From: Subdoligranulum variabile
GTDB lineage: Bacteria; Bacillota; Clostridia; Oscillospirales; Ruminococcaceae
Length of the DNA: 64,000 bases
Assembly (NCBI GenBank): GCA_004552305.1
Contig: SFOX01000003.1
Span: forward strand, 151,728 to 215,727
Direction of reading: 5' to 3'
The notes below the pieces were generated by a model. That model was not told where the DNA came from. It was given only the letters and a program-made list of their open reading frames with translations, and did not search any database. Below, piece after piece: positions 39,062 through 47,673 of this stretch (the first letter of the stretch is position 1; each line of letters begins with the position of its first letter). The translations under genes were made by a program, and so were the position numbers.

Positions 39062-39841
39062 ATGATCAACATTGCCGTTATCAATCTCAAGGGCGGCGTG
39101 GGCAAGAGCGTGACGACCTGCAACCTTGCCGCCCAGCTTGCCGCCGAACAGTACAGCGTACTGGTGGTGGACGTGGACAAGCAGGGAAACACCAGCAAAT
39201 TTTTTAAGCGCTGCGACTACGAGCAACCCAGCCTTGCCGAGGTGCTGCTGGGCAGCGCGTGGGCAAGCGATGCCATCATCGATACGTCGCTGCCCTGTGT
39301 GGACCTGCTGCCTGCCGATATGCGGATGTTAAAAGCCAACCGCAACATCCTGATGGATGTCACCGAGCCGCAGCAGTACCGCCTGCGCGATGCCCTGCGC
39401 AAGGTAGCCGCAAATTACTGCTATTGCCTGATGGACTGCCCGCCCGATTTGGATATGGGCAGCATCAACGCTCTGTGCGCGGCGGACTGGGTCATCATCC
39501 CGGTGGACTGCGACGAGTGGGCGTGCGACGGCATGGAAGAGATCCTCGACCAGATTGCGCGGGTGCAGATGTACTACAACCCGCACCTCAAAATCCTGGG
39601 CGTGCTGCTGACAAAATACCGCAACACCAAGTACGCCGATGGCGTGATCACCCACCTTGCCCAGATGGGTGTGCCGCTGCTGCACACGGCGATCCGCTAC
39701 ACCGTCCGCGTCAGCGAGGCGAAAAGCGCCCACCTGCCGCTGCGGGCATACAAGCAAAATTGCACCGCCGCGCTGGACTACGCGGACCTTGCGCGGGAAA
39801 TCGTTGAAAAAGTGTCCACTGCGGACACGCGGGAGGAATAA
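39062..39841 (+). CDS. parA: ParA-family partition ATPase
   Basis: A 259-residue ATPase with the deviant Walker A KGGVGKS at residues 10-16, VVDVDKQGNTSK (Walker A' region) and MDCPPDLDMGSINAL (Walker B). These are marks of ParA/Soj, which forms dynamic gradients to segregate plasmids and low-copy DNA. It is 14 nt from dnaB and 2 nt from parB. A dispersed palindrome (39812-39828) lies at its 3' end, just before parB. A partition pair on a prophage suggests a plasmid-like stage in its life cycle. Confidence 0.88.
   Translation: MINIAVINLKGGVGKSVTTCNLAAQLAAEQYSVLVVDVDKQGNTSKFFKRCDYEQPSLAEVLLGSAWASDAIIDTSLPCVDLLPADMRMLKANRNILMDVTEPQQYRLRDALRKVAANYCYCLMDCPPDLDMGSINALCAADWVIIPVDCDEWACDGMEEILDQIARVQMYYNPHLKILGVLLTKYRNTKYADGVITHLAQMGVPLLHTAIRYTVRVSEAKSAHLPLRAYKQNCTAALDYADLAREIVEKVSTADTREE
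39812..39828 (+). repeat. Dispersed palindrome site 4 (GTGTCC-ACTGC-GGACAC)
   Basis: In the last codons of parA, 16 nt upstream of the parB start. Plasmid parS sites often lie beside parAB. Confidence 0.75.
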
Positions 39842-39843
39842 CC

Positions 39844-41226
39844 ATGGCAGGCTTTAGTATTGATGAGATTTTGAGCAAAAATAAGGCGGCAGCCCCGGCG
39901 GGGCAAGCCCTGCAGGTGGTGATGCTGCCAGCGGAAAATATCAAGCCGAACCCCGAAAACAGTATCTACGAGATCGGGGACGTGTCGATGCTCAAGGCGG
40001 ACATTGCCGAGCGCGGACTGCGCAGCCCGCTGGAGGTCCTGCCCGCCAAAAACGGCAAGTACATGCTGCTGGCAGGGCATCGCCGCTGGACGGCCTGCCG
40101 GGAACTGGCTGCCGAAAACGTACCCGGCTTTGCGCTGCTGCCCTGCGTCGTGCGCGAGAGCCACGGCAGCGACGACGACCTGATCGCGTTGATCACCTCC
40201 AACGCCACGGCGCGCGAGCTGACCGACGGCGAGCGCCTGCGCCAGTATCTGGTACTCAAAAAAGCGCTGGAAAACAAAAAGGCGGCGGGTAACCTGGACG
40301 GGCGTGTGCGCGATGCAATGAGCCGCATCACCGGCGACGGCACCGGCACGCTGGGGCGCTTAAACTCCATCGCCACCCACTGCACGCCGCAGGTTCTGGA
40401 AATGCTCAGCAAGGGCGAGATTGGCATCACCCGCGCGTATGAGTGCAGCCGCCTATACAAGGTGCAGCAGGAGCAATACGCCAAAACCGGCTGGAGCTCA
40501 ATGCCCAACATCACCGACAGCGCCCGGCGGGCGGCAATCCAGTATCTGGTGGAGGACGGGCTTGCCGACCAGCTGCGTCGGTTTGACTATGTGGAGCACG
40601 AGGAGTGGAATTATTACGATAATCTCGATGCCCGCAAGATGGTACCGATCACGCTGGAGATTGACACTGTGGGCGCACTGCGCTTGGAGCCGAAAAGCCA
40701 GTACACCGTAACGGTGCAGCAGCTCGACGATGAGGACGGCAGCGAGGTGACCGCCGAGACGGACATCAGCCCGCGGGACTATTTTGACCAGGCGCGCAAG
40801 CTGTACATCGACCGCGACGCGCTGAAAAAGAAAAAGCAGGCGGAGTCCCAAAAAAAGACCGCCGAAAAAGCCCGGAAGGCGCAAAGCGAAAAGTGGGAGG
40901 CACTTGCCCGCGAGAAAATGCAGCGCTTTGACGACTGGAAAAAAGTTGCCCAGGCGAAAGAGCTGGGGCTGGTGTTCCGCGAGTATCCCACCGCGGACGG
41001 CGGGCGCATCGTTGTGATGGCGGACGAAGTCACCCGAAATGATAAGGCGGACGGCATCCCCTACGGCAATTATTTTGTGGCGCGCTTTGCCGCCGACGGC
41101 AAGCGCATCAACCGTGACGGCAGCAGCGCCGCAATGAACTGGTTCTGCCAATGGTACGGCAGCGCCCGGTTGGATATGATAATTGCCGAAGATCTCAAGA
41201 CGCGGGAGGACAGCGATGAAAGATAA
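39844..41226 (+). CDS. parB: ParB-family DNA-binding partition protein
   Basis: A 460-residue protein. The ParB N-terminal nuclease-like domain (MLPAENIKPNPENSIY, GLRSPLEVLPAKNGKYMLLAGHRRWTACREL, about 25-110) has the box-II motif GHRRWTA. A helix-turn-helix follows near 180-210. The C-terminal part has a Lys-rich coiled region (LKKKKQAESQKKTAEKARKAQ, about 320-345) and a further globular end. It is longer than plasmid ParBs. Its target DNA site is not known; the six palindromes are the best candidates. Confidence 0.85.
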   Translation: MAGFSIDEILSKNKAAAPAGQALQVVMLPAENIKPNPENSIYEIGDVSMLKADIAERGLRSPLEVLPAKNGKYMLLAGHRRWTACRELAAENVPGFALLPCVVRESHGSDDDLIALITSNATARELTDGERLRQYLVLKKALENKKAAGNLDGRVRDAMSRITGDGTGTLGRLNSIATHCTPQVLEMLSKGEIGITRAYECSRLYKVQQEQYAKTGWSSMPNITDSARRAAIQYLVEDGLADQLRRFDYVEHEEWNYYDNLDARKMVPITLEIDTVGALRLEPKSQYTVTVQQLDDEDGSEVTAETDISPRDYFDQARKLYIDRDALKKKKQAESQKKTAEKARKAQSEKWEALAREKMQRFDDWKKVAQAKELGLVFREYPTADGGRIVVMADEVTRNDKADGIPYGNYFVARFAADGKRINRDGSSAAMNWFCQWYGSARLDMIIAEDLKTREDSDER

Positions 41227-41929
41227 TATACAGCTTGCCCGCGAAAAGACCCGCAACAGCGTGGCGGATATCACCGGCTGGTGCATGGTGGTGGCGCTGC
41301 ATCAGCGCTTTGGCATGGGGCGCGACCGGCTGGAACGGCTGGCGGGGACGATTGACCGCATCCAGGACGAAGTCACCGCCAAGATGGACACCGAGGGGTT
41401 TGCCGCCGGTATGGAAATGCTGACCCGGCGGGCGGCGGAAATCACCGACCCCGCGTTCCGCGTGCCGTTAAACCGCGCGCCCAAAGGACGCCGCGAACAG
41501 CAGCTGCGCATGGCAGGGGACGAGGCAGCAAGCAGCCTGTGGTGCTGCTGGGCGCTGGCACTGCACGAGGTGTACGGATTCGGCGGCGCGCGCCTTGCCC
41601 GCCTGAAAGCCGAAACGCAGGAAAACTACCGCCAGTTTAACGGCTGGGCGCGCGAGGATATGCGCTGGGCAATGGAAAAGCTCAAGCACTGCGCCGAGCA
41701 GGCCATGCGGGATACCATAGACATCGTGGACGAGCCGGACCCGAAGCCGGACACAATCACAGTGGGGCAGGCAGAAAAGCAGCTTGCCGAGCAGCTGTAC
41801 CGCGCGGCGCTGCGCAAGGCTCGCGGACAAAGCGCGGTCAACGTTTTGTCGGACGCCGCCCGGCGGGAGCTTGCCGCGGGTGTAAAAATCGAAAACATTG
41901 GCAGGAGGTTTCCATATGATTTTTGCTAA
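41216..41929 (+). CDS. Phage hypothetical protein
   Basis: The ATG at 41216 with GGAGG upstream and an 11-nt overlap with parB gives 237 residues. The protein is mainly helical, with two related-looking segments (GWCMVVALHQRFGMGRDRLERL and LWCCWALALHEVYGFGGARLARL) that suggest an internal duplication. Each has W-x-x-x-AL-x-x-x-G-x-x-R-L. No catalytic motif is recognised. Close spacing with parAB makes it part of the same operon. Confidence 0.65.
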   Translation: MKDNIQLAREKTRNSVADITGWCMVVALHQRFGMGRDRLERLAGTIDRIQDEVTAKMDTEGFAAGMEMLTRRAAEITDPAFRVPLNRAPKGRREQQLRMAGDEAASSLWCCWALALHEVYGFGGARLARLKAETQENYRQFNGWAREDMRWAMEKLKHCAEQAMRDTIDIVDEPDPKPDTITVGQAEKQLAEQLYRAALRKARGQSAVNVLSDAARRELAAGVKIENIGRRFPYDFC

Positions 41930-42119
41930 AATATTAGCCGTGCTGTTTGTATACAACGCCCTGGGCGTGGCGACTGCGTTTGTTTGCGCGATAGCTTGCC
42001 CCGATGCCGAGGACTGCACGGCAATGATTTTGATTTTCTGGCCGCTGGTATGGCTGGCGTTTGCGGCGGGGCTTGTGTACCGGGCGCTGCTGGCGATTTG
42101 CGAGAGGGGGAAGCGTTGA
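41916..42119 (+). CDS. Small membrane protein (two spans)
   Basis: From ATG 41916 (after GGCAGGAGG) 67 residues with two hydrophobic segments (FAKILAVLFVYNALGVATAFV and MILIFWPLVWLAFAAGLVY) linked by an acidic loop with two cysteines (CPDAEDC). It overlaps the next start as TGATG. No family recognised. Confidence 0.6.
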   Translation: MIFAKILAVLFVYNALGVATAFVCAIACPDAEDCTAMILIFWPLVWLAFAAGLVYRALLAICERGKR

Positions 42120-42304
42120 TGGGTATTCCGGGAGCAGCTTGCGCCTGCATTGCTCCAATCGTAAAGCTGTTTGTACTTTCCCTGCTTGCAATCATTTACG
42201 CAGTGGTTAGCGTTGTTGTTTTCTTTTTTCTTGCCATGGTGGGCGCGGAAGTGCTTACCCGTGCGCAGGAGTGGCTTGAGGATTTTTTGTGGAGGGACAA
42301 ATAA
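42119..42304 (+). CDS. Small membrane protein (one or two spans)
   Basis: A 61-residue frame from ATG 42119, coupled by TGATG to the previous gene. Hydrophobic stretch from residue 9 to about 45 (IAPIVKLFVLSLLAIIYAVV and after), then a polar end RAQEWLEDFLWRDK. Together with its neighbour it forms a pair of small membrane proteins in the early region; role unknown. Confidence 0.6.
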   Translation: MGIPGAACACIAPIVKLFVLSLLAIIYAVVSVVVFFFLAMVGAEVLTRAQEWLEDFLWRDK

Positions 42305-42658
42305 ATGGACGCTGTGGAATTTTTGAAAGAAGCGCACCGTATGTGTGAATCGTATGATGATTGCGAGGGCTGCCCCGGCGTGCCGGCGTGCCTTGTCAAC
42401 GATACAGATTGGCACAAAAACCCTGAGGTCGTTGTGGATGCGGTGGAAAAGTTTACTGCGGAAAATCCCAAAACCACGCGGCAGGCGGAGTTTTTGCTGG
42501 TACATCCGGAGGCTGTACTGGATAACGATGGTATTTTATGCGTCTTGCCTTGCATGATCGATAAGCAGATGTACGATGGCAGATTTAATGGCGGCTGCAA
42601 GGTGGATTGTAAACTCTGCCGCCGCAAATACTGGCTTGCCGAGATGACGAAAAAATAA
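42305..42658 (+). CDS. Cysteine-rich phage hypothetical protein
   Basis: A 117-residue soluble protein with an N-terminal cysteine cluster (MCESYDDCEGCPGVPACL) and a C-terminal one (GGCKVDCKLCRRKYW). The two could form a metal site, a possible zinc or Fe-S protein. It begins directly after the stop of the previous gene and is the last early gene before a long non-coding stretch. No named family is recognised. Confidence 0.65.
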   Translation: MDAVEFLKEAHRMCESYDDCEGCPGVPACLVNDTDWHKNPEVVVDAVEKFTAENPKTTRQAEFLLVHPEAVLDNDGILCVLPCMIDKQMYDGRFNGGCKVDCKLCRRKYWLAEMTKK

Positions 42659-43294
42659 ATTCCACTAATGAGTAGAAAATAGGGGGTAAAAAATAACTAT
42701 CACTTGTAAAGTTATGCTATGCTAAAGGCGCCGGGGACGTTTGCGGGCAGAACGCCCGGCGGGATGCTTATGCAATCCTCCTCAAAAGGCGGTTGCCCGG
42801 TTGGGTAGCCGCCTTTTGACATCTGGGCGCACGACTTGCAGGTTTTGGGCAGCCTTGCCGGTTGAACTCCGGCAGCCCGGTCATAATTACGCTCCTTTTT
42901 CCCTACCACAGCTGGCAGCCGGGAAAGACCGGCATACTATGGCGCAGCTTGCCGCACGAGGCACGCCGCGCCGCCATCCCACCATCTGGGAGTTTTATCT
43001 GCCCCGCGTCCGCCAGCGGGTAAGTTTGGCAGAGCCCGCCCGGGCAAAGGGCGCGCGCCGTCTCCAGATCAGCGGCGCGGTATGCTGCATAGCCGGTCCC
43101 GGCAGGACAGGGGCGTGCGGGTGCAAGACCTGCGTGCGGCACCATGGCACTGAGTCGCCGGTGCATAAAATAGCGATTGACGGGCGGCAAAGACCGCCAC
43201 GCCCGGCAAGCGGGAGAGTCTCACCAACTTTGAGAGTAAGATGCTCAGCCTTGCTCTGCCGGGCGGCTATTGAATTTACAAGGGGGGTGGCAGT
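42659..43294. other. 636-bp region without a convincing gene, rich in inverted repeats
   Basis: Open frames exist on both strands (for example plus 42741-43310 and minus 42712-42909) but they are basic, cysteine-rich and overlap each other with no usable start context. The region has a terminator at 42784-42817 and GC-rich hairpins: GGCGG/CCGCC at 43183-43198 nested near CGGGC/GCCCG, and CCCGGCA (43202-43208) with TGCCGGG (43257-43263) closing a smaller CTCA/TGAG stem. A structured RNA or a decayed gene is possible. Confidence 0.5.
42784..42817. terminator. Bidirectional terminator after the early/partition operon
   Basis: AAAAGGCGG pairs perfectly with CCGCCTTTT across a 16-nt loop. It separates early genes from the packaging genes. 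Confidence 0.8.
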
Positions 43295-44107
43295 GTGCCG
43301 AAGCAGTTGAGCTACGAGGATTTTGTGGAAAAATTTAAGCCCAAGAAAACCACCGACGACTGCTACACGCCGCCCACCATCTACGAGATTATAAAAAACT
43401 GGGCGTGCCAGGAGTACGGCATCGACCCCGACAAGATCGTGCGACCGTTTTACCCCGGCGGGGACTACGAAGAGTTTGATTACCCGCCCGGCGCGGTGGT
43501 GCTGGACAACCCGCCGTTTTCGATACTGGCGCAGATTTGCGAATGGTATCTGCAGCGTGGGATTCCGTTTTTTCTGTTTGCACCGTCGCTGACCTGCCTG
43601 AGCCAGCGGCGCATCGCCACGAAAATCAACCACATCATCTGCGATTGCAGCATCGTCTACGATAATGGCGCGGTGGTGCAGACAAGTTTTGTTACCAGCT
43701 TTGGCGGCGATATCGTGGCACAAACCGAGCCGACGTTGACGCGACTGGTAAATGCCGAGGCTGCGCGCCTGCGCCGCGAAGCCGTCCATGAGCTGCCCAA
43801 GTACACATACCCGGCGCATATTGCCACGGCGGCGATGCTGCAAAAATACAGCAAGTACGGCGTGGAGCTAAAGATACACCGCGCCGACTGCGAGATGATC
43901 AGTGTATTGGATGCGCAGCGCCCGGCGGGCAAAACAATTTTTGGTGGAGGTCTGCTGCTTAGCGACAGCGCAGCGGCAGAACGCGCAGCGGCAGAACGCG
44001 CAGCGGCAGAACGCGCAGCGGCAGAAGTCTGGGAGTTGTCACCCCGCGAGCGCGAGATGGTAGAGTACATCAACCGCCGCGGGCGCGTGTCCACGCTGGA
44101 CACATAA
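43295..44107 (+). CDS. DNA methyltransferase-like phage protein with AAERA repeats
   Basis: A 270-residue protein from GTG 43295 after AAGGGGGG. The segment GAVVLDNPPFSILAQI near 66-81 carries the DNPPF motif of N6-adenine methyltransferases, preceded by DDCYTPPTIYEII. I do not see the SAM-binding FxGxG loop clearly, so activity is doubtful. Near the C-terminus four tandem 15-bp units encode AAERA repeats, followed by a helical tail. The last codons contain a dispersed palindrome. Confidence 0.5.
   Translation: MPKQLSYEDFVEKFKPKKTTDDCYTPPTIYEIIKNWACQEYGIDPDKIVRPFYPGGDYEEFDYPPGAVVLDNPPFSILAQICEWYLQRGIPFFLFAPSLTCLSQRRIATKINHIICDCSIVYDNGAVVQTSFVTSFGGDIVAQTEPTLTRLVNAEAARLRREAVHELPKYTYPAHIATAAMLQKYSKYGVELKIHRADCEMISVLDAQRPAGKTIFGGGLLLSDSAAAERAAAERAAAERAAAEVWELSPREREMVEYINRRGRVSTLDT
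43970..44029 (+). repeat. Four tandem 15-bp repeats in the MTase-like gene
   Basis: Units of GCAGCGGCAGAACGC: three identical and a fourth ending AAGTC. Each encodes AAERA, so copy-number change stays in frame. Confidence 0.9.
44087..44103 (+). repeat. Dispersed palindrome site 5 (GTGTCC-ACGCT-GGACAC)
   Basis: In the last codons of the MTase-like gene (encoding VSTLDT), ending at the stop codon. Confidence 0.75.
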
Positions 44108-44113
44108 AAAGCT

Positions 44114-44407
44114 ATGAGAGAGTTTGCAACTGCCTTTTACAAGAGCAAGGCATGGCAGCGCTGCCGCGCCGGGTATATTGCCAGCGTCGGCGGACTGTGT
44201 GAGGATTGCCTTGCCAAAGGATTGTACACGCCGGGGGAGATCGTCCACCACATGGTGGAGCTGTCGCCGGAGAACATAAGCAACCCAGCCATCACAATGG
44301 GATGGAGCAACCTGCGGTTGCTTTGCCGGGATTGCCACGGCAAGCGCCACGGCAACCAGCGGCGCTACAAAGTTGATGCGACCGGTCGCGTCACCGTGCG
44401 GGGGTAG
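44114..44407 (+). CDS. Phage HNH endonuclease
   Basis: A 97-residue HNH nuclease: CEDCLAKG (CxxC), EIVHHMVELSPEN (catalytic HH), NLRLLCRDCHGKRHG (N and the final H and second CxxC). Such proteins next to terminase genes in HK97-like phages help cut the DNA concatemer during packaging. It starts 6 nt after the previous stop. Confidence 0.88.
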   Translation: MREFATAFYKSKAWQRCRAGYIASVGGLCEDCLAKGLYTPGEIVHHMVELSPENISNPAITMGWSNLRLLCRDCHGKRHGNQRRYKVDATGRVTVRG

Positions 44408-44497
44408 CCCCCCTGTGCGATGCACAGCCCGACCGCTTGGAGACCGGCGTGTGGAGTGCGGAAAAACCCTGCAGGGTACGCGAGGGGGGTGTGGATT

Positions 44498-44839
44498 GTG
44501 GGGAAAAAGAAGAAAAGCACACGAATTGAGGAAGAGTATGCCAGATTAAAAGCGAAGTACCAGACGCTGCCCGAAAACCAGATGGCGATCGTGGAGCCGC
44601 TTTTGCAAAATGCCGCCTTTATGAAAATCACGCTGGACGACTTGCAGGTGATCATCAACGATGAGGGCTGCAGCGAGGAGTACATGAACGGCGCGAACCA
44701 GTACGGTAAAAAGGCAAGCGCTGCCCTGCAAGCTTACAACAGCCTGATCAAAAACTACAACACCGTGAGCGAGCGATTGAGTAAGCTGCTGCCGCCGGAC
44801 AAGCAGGAGAGCCTGCTGGAACGGATGCGCCATGAATAA
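44498..44839 (+). CDS. terS: Terminase small subunit (P27-like)
   Basis: The GTG at 44498 with GAGGGG about 10 nt upstream gives 113 residues. A basic start (GKKKKSTRIEEE) leads to LKAKYQTLPENQMAIVEPLLQNAAFMKITLDDLQ and a C-terminal YNSLIKNYNTVSERLSKLLPP, typical of P27-type small terminases that bind the packaging site. An earlier in-frame GTG at 44489 is possible. Overlaps terL by 8 nt. Confidence 0.75.
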   Translation: MGKKKKSTRIEEEYARLKAKYQTLPENQMAIVEPLLQNAAFMKITLDDLQVIINDEGCSEEYMNGANQYGKKASAALQAYNSLIKNYNTVSERLSKLLPPDKQESLLERMRHE

Positions 44840-46487
44840 TTACATCTACGAGTATTACCAGGCTATCAACAACGGCACGCAGAGCGCCGGGCGATGGATC
44901 CGCATCTGGTACAAGTACATCGTGGACGGGCTGGACAAAAAGCTGTTTTTTTACGACGCCAAGAAAGCGCGCCGGGCAATCAAGTTTGTGGAAAACTTTT
45001 GCCGCCACCATGAGGGACCGCTGGCACCGCAGCTGATCGTGTTGGAGCTTTGGCAAAAGGCGCTGCTGTCGGTGCTGTTCGGCGTGATGGACGACAAGGG
45101 GCACCGGCAGTTCCGCGAGGTGTTTATCGTCATTGCCCGGAAAAACGGCAAGACGCTGCTGGCCGCTGCCATTGCCGCGTATTGCAGTTTTTTGGACGGC
45201 GAGTACGGCGCGCGCATCTACTTTGCCGCGCCCAAGCTGGAGCAGGCGGCGCTTTGTTACGATGCCTACTACCAGATGCTGAGCAAGGACCCCGAGCTTG
45301 CGCCGCTGAGCAAAAAGCGCCGCAGCGATGTGTACATTGCGCAGAGCAATTCCAGCGCGAAGCCGCTGGCGTTTTCCGCCAAAAAGTCGGACGGTCTGAA
45401 TGTGAGTTTGTGCGTTGCCGATGAGGTGGCAAGCTGGCCGGGCGACCACGGGCTGAAATTTTACGAAGTTATCAAATCCAGCTTTGGCGCGAGAACCCAG
45501 CCCATGCTGCTGGCGATCAGCACGGCGGGCTATGAAAACGAGGGTATTTACGACGAGCTGATGAAGCGCGCCACCCGCTTTTTGCTGGGGGACAGCCGCG
45601 AAAAGCGCCTTGCGCCTTTTATTTACATGATCGACGATGAGAGCAAGTGGAACGATATCAACGAGCTTGCCAAGGCAAACCCCAACCTTGGGGTGAGTAT
45701 CACCGTGGATTATCTGCTGGAGGAGATCGCCATTGCCGAGGGGAGCCTCAGCAAATTGGCGGAGTTTAAGACCAAGTATTGCAACGTCAAGCAAAATTCC
45801 TGCCTGGCGTGGCTTGCCAGCAATGTGGTGGAAAAAACCACCGGCGCGCCGCTGAACCTTGCGGATTTTAAAAACTGCTACTGCGTGGGCGGCATCGACC
45901 TGAGCCGCACCACCGACCTGACCGCCTGCGTGGCGGTGATTGAGAAAAACAACCGCCTGCACGTTTTCGCCCACTTCTTTTTGCCGGGCGAACGATTGCA
46001 GGAGGCGACCGAGCGCGACGGGCTGCCGTATGCCGCCTATGTGCAGCGCGGCCTGCTGACGCTGAGCGGCGACAACTTTGTGGATTACCACGACTGCTTT
46101 GCGTGGTTCCGCGCGCTGATTGAAAAATACAAAATCTACCCCCTGCAGGTGGGGTACGACCGATACACGGCGCAGTATCTGGTGCAGGATATGCGGGAAT
46201 ACGGATTCCATATGGACGACGTTTTCCAAGGCTACAACCTTACGCCGGTGATCCGGGAAGCCGAGGGGCTTTTGAAGGACGGCGCGGTGGATATCGGTGA
46301 CAACGACCTGCTGAAAATCCACCTGCTGAACGCCGCCTTGAAAAATGAGGGCGACAGCGGACGATGCAAGGTGGTAAAAATCAGCGCCGCCGACCATATA
46401 GACGGATGCGCGGCACTGCTGGATGCGCTGACCGTAAGACAAAAATACTATGCCGAGATCGGACGGCAGCTGAAAAACGCGGGGTGA
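44832..46487 (+). CDS. terL: Terminase large subunit
   Basis: A 551-residue DNA packaging motor. The ATPase half has the Walker A variant FIVIARKNGKT (about 100-108) and Walker B VADEVASW near 195. The nuclease half begins with VGGIDLSRTTDLTACV near 353 and continues with YDRYTAQYL, giving the acidic residues expected of the RNase H-like fold. It pumps DNA into the prohead and cuts it. Confidence 0.93.
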   Translation: MNNYIYEYYQAINNGTQSAGRWIRIWYKYIVDGLDKKLFFYDAKKARRAIKFVENFCRHHEGPLAPQLIVLELWQKALLSVLFGVMDDKGHRQFREVFIVIARKNGKTLLAAAIAAYCSFLDGEYGARIYFAAPKLEQAALCYDAYYQMLSKDPELAPLSKKRRSDVYIAQSNSSAKPLAFSAKKSDGLNVSLCVADEVASWPGDHGLKFYEVIKSSFGARTQPMLLAISTAGYENEGIYDELMKRATRFLLGDSREKRLAPFIYMIDDESKWNDINELAKANPNLGVSITVDYLLEEIAIAEGSLSKLAEFKTKYCNVKQNSCLAWLASNVVEKTTGAPLNLADFKNCYCVGGIDLSRTTDLTACVAVIEKNNRLHVFAHFFLPGERLQEATERDGLPYAAYVQRGLLTLSGDNFVDYHDCFAWFRALIEKYKIYPLQVGYDRYTAQYLVQDMREYGFHMDDVFQGYNLTPVIREAEGLLKDGAVDIGDNDLLKIHLLNAALKNEGDSGRCKVVKISAADHIDGCAALLDALTVRQKYYAEIGRQLKNAG

Positions 46488-46491
46488 AAAG

Positions 46492-47673
46492 ATGGGATTG
46501 TTGCAAGCCATTTTTGGCAAAATGAAAATCGGCGCTCCGGCGGCGGGATTTTGGACAACGCTGGACGGGTACACGCCCCACTTTACCAGCTGGGGCGGCG
46601 AATTGTATGAAAACGAGATCGTGCGCGCCGCCATCAATGCCACCGCCACCCACGTGAGCAAGCTGCGCGTTACCGTGCAGGGACCCGCCAACCCGAAGCT
46701 GCAGACCCGCCTGAAGCAGGGACCGAATGAGTGGCAGACCTGGGGACAGTTTTTGTACCGCCTTGCCACAATTTTGGAGATGCAGAACACAGCCTTTATT
46801 GTGCCGGTGCTGAATGAGTTCGGCGAGACGGTGGGCATTTTCCCCGTGCTGCCGAGCAACTGCGACATTGTGGCGTACCGCGGCACACCGTGGCTGCGCT
46901 ACACCTTCAGCAACGGGCAGACCGCCGCCATCGAGATGGCGCGGTGCGGCATTATGACAAAATTCCAGTACAAAAGCGATATTTTCGGCGAGGACAACCG
47001 CGCACTGACCCCGACGATGGAGCTTGCCAACCTGCAGAACCAGGGCATTGCCGAGGCGGTAAAAAACGGCGCAAGCTACCGATTTATCGCCCAGCTGAAC
47101 AACTTTGCAAACGATGAGGACCTGAAAAAGGAAGCAAAGCGATTTTCGCGCGAGAACCTGCAGGGCGAGGGCGGCGGCGTGCTGCTGTTCCCCAGCACTT
47201 ACCAAAATGTGCGCCAGCTGGAAAACAAGCCCTATGTTTTGGGTACCGAGGAAATGCAGCGCATCCGCACCGGCGTATTTGATTATTTTGGCACCAATGA
47301 GGATGTGCTGCAGAACCGCGCTTTCGGCGACAAGTGGAACGCCTTTTATGAGGGCAAGATCGAGTGGTTCAGCGTGCAGTTTTCGGATGTAGCTACCCGG
47401 ATGCTATTCACCGAGCGCGAGCGCGCGGGCGGCACCATGCTTATGGCGACCGCAAACCGCCTGCAGTATATGAGCAACACCGAAAAGCTGAACGTTTCGG
47501 CACAGATGGCTGACCGCGGCATTATGAACCGCGATGAGATCCGCGAGATTTGGAATTTGCCGCCGCTGCCGGACGGGCAGGGACAAGCCTACACGATACG
47601 CGGCGAATATTACCTGCTGGGCAGCGACGGCAGCGTGACCAAGAAAGGGGACGACCTGACCGATGGAAAATAA
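46492..47673 (+). CDS. Phage portal protein (HK97 type)
   Basis: A 393-residue portal. GGELYENEIVRAAINATATHVSKLRV at the start, NTAFIVPVLNE, and the C-terminal RLQYMSNTEKLNVSAQMADRGIMNRDEIREIWNLPPLPDG are marks of HK97-like portals, which form the dodecameric vertex for DNA entry. It overlaps the protease gene by 11 nt. Confidence 0.9.
   Translation: MGLLQAIFGKMKIGAPAAGFWTTLDGYTPHFTSWGGELYENEIVRAAINATATHVSKLRVTVQGPANPKLQTRLKQGPNEWQTWGQFLYRLATILEMQNTAFIVPVLNEFGETVGIFPVLPSNCDIVAYRGTPWLRYTFSNGQTAAIEMARCGIMTKFQYKSDIFGEDNRALTPTMELANLQNQGIAEAVKNGASYRFIAQLNNFANDEDLKKEAKRFSRENLQGEGGGVLLFPSTYQNVRQLENKPYVLGTEEMQRIRTGVFDYFGTNEDVLQNRAFGDKWNAFYEGKIEWFSVQFSDVATRMLFTERERAGGTMLMATANRLQYMSNTEKLNVSAQMADRGIMNRDEIREIWNLPPLPDGQGQAYTIRGEYYLLGSDGSVTKKGDDLTDGK

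Noticed and set aside
42712..42909. Minus-strand frame of 65 codons (CKSCAQ motif)
   Set aside because: Isolated, against the direction of all neighbours, crosses the bidirectional terminator and has no promoter that I can see.
42741..43310. 188-codon plus-strand frame in the region before the packaging genes
   Set aside because: It overlaps the terminator hairpin and the GC-rich stems, has no ribosome site, has a composition unlike the neighbours and overlaps the next gene's start; treated as non-coding.
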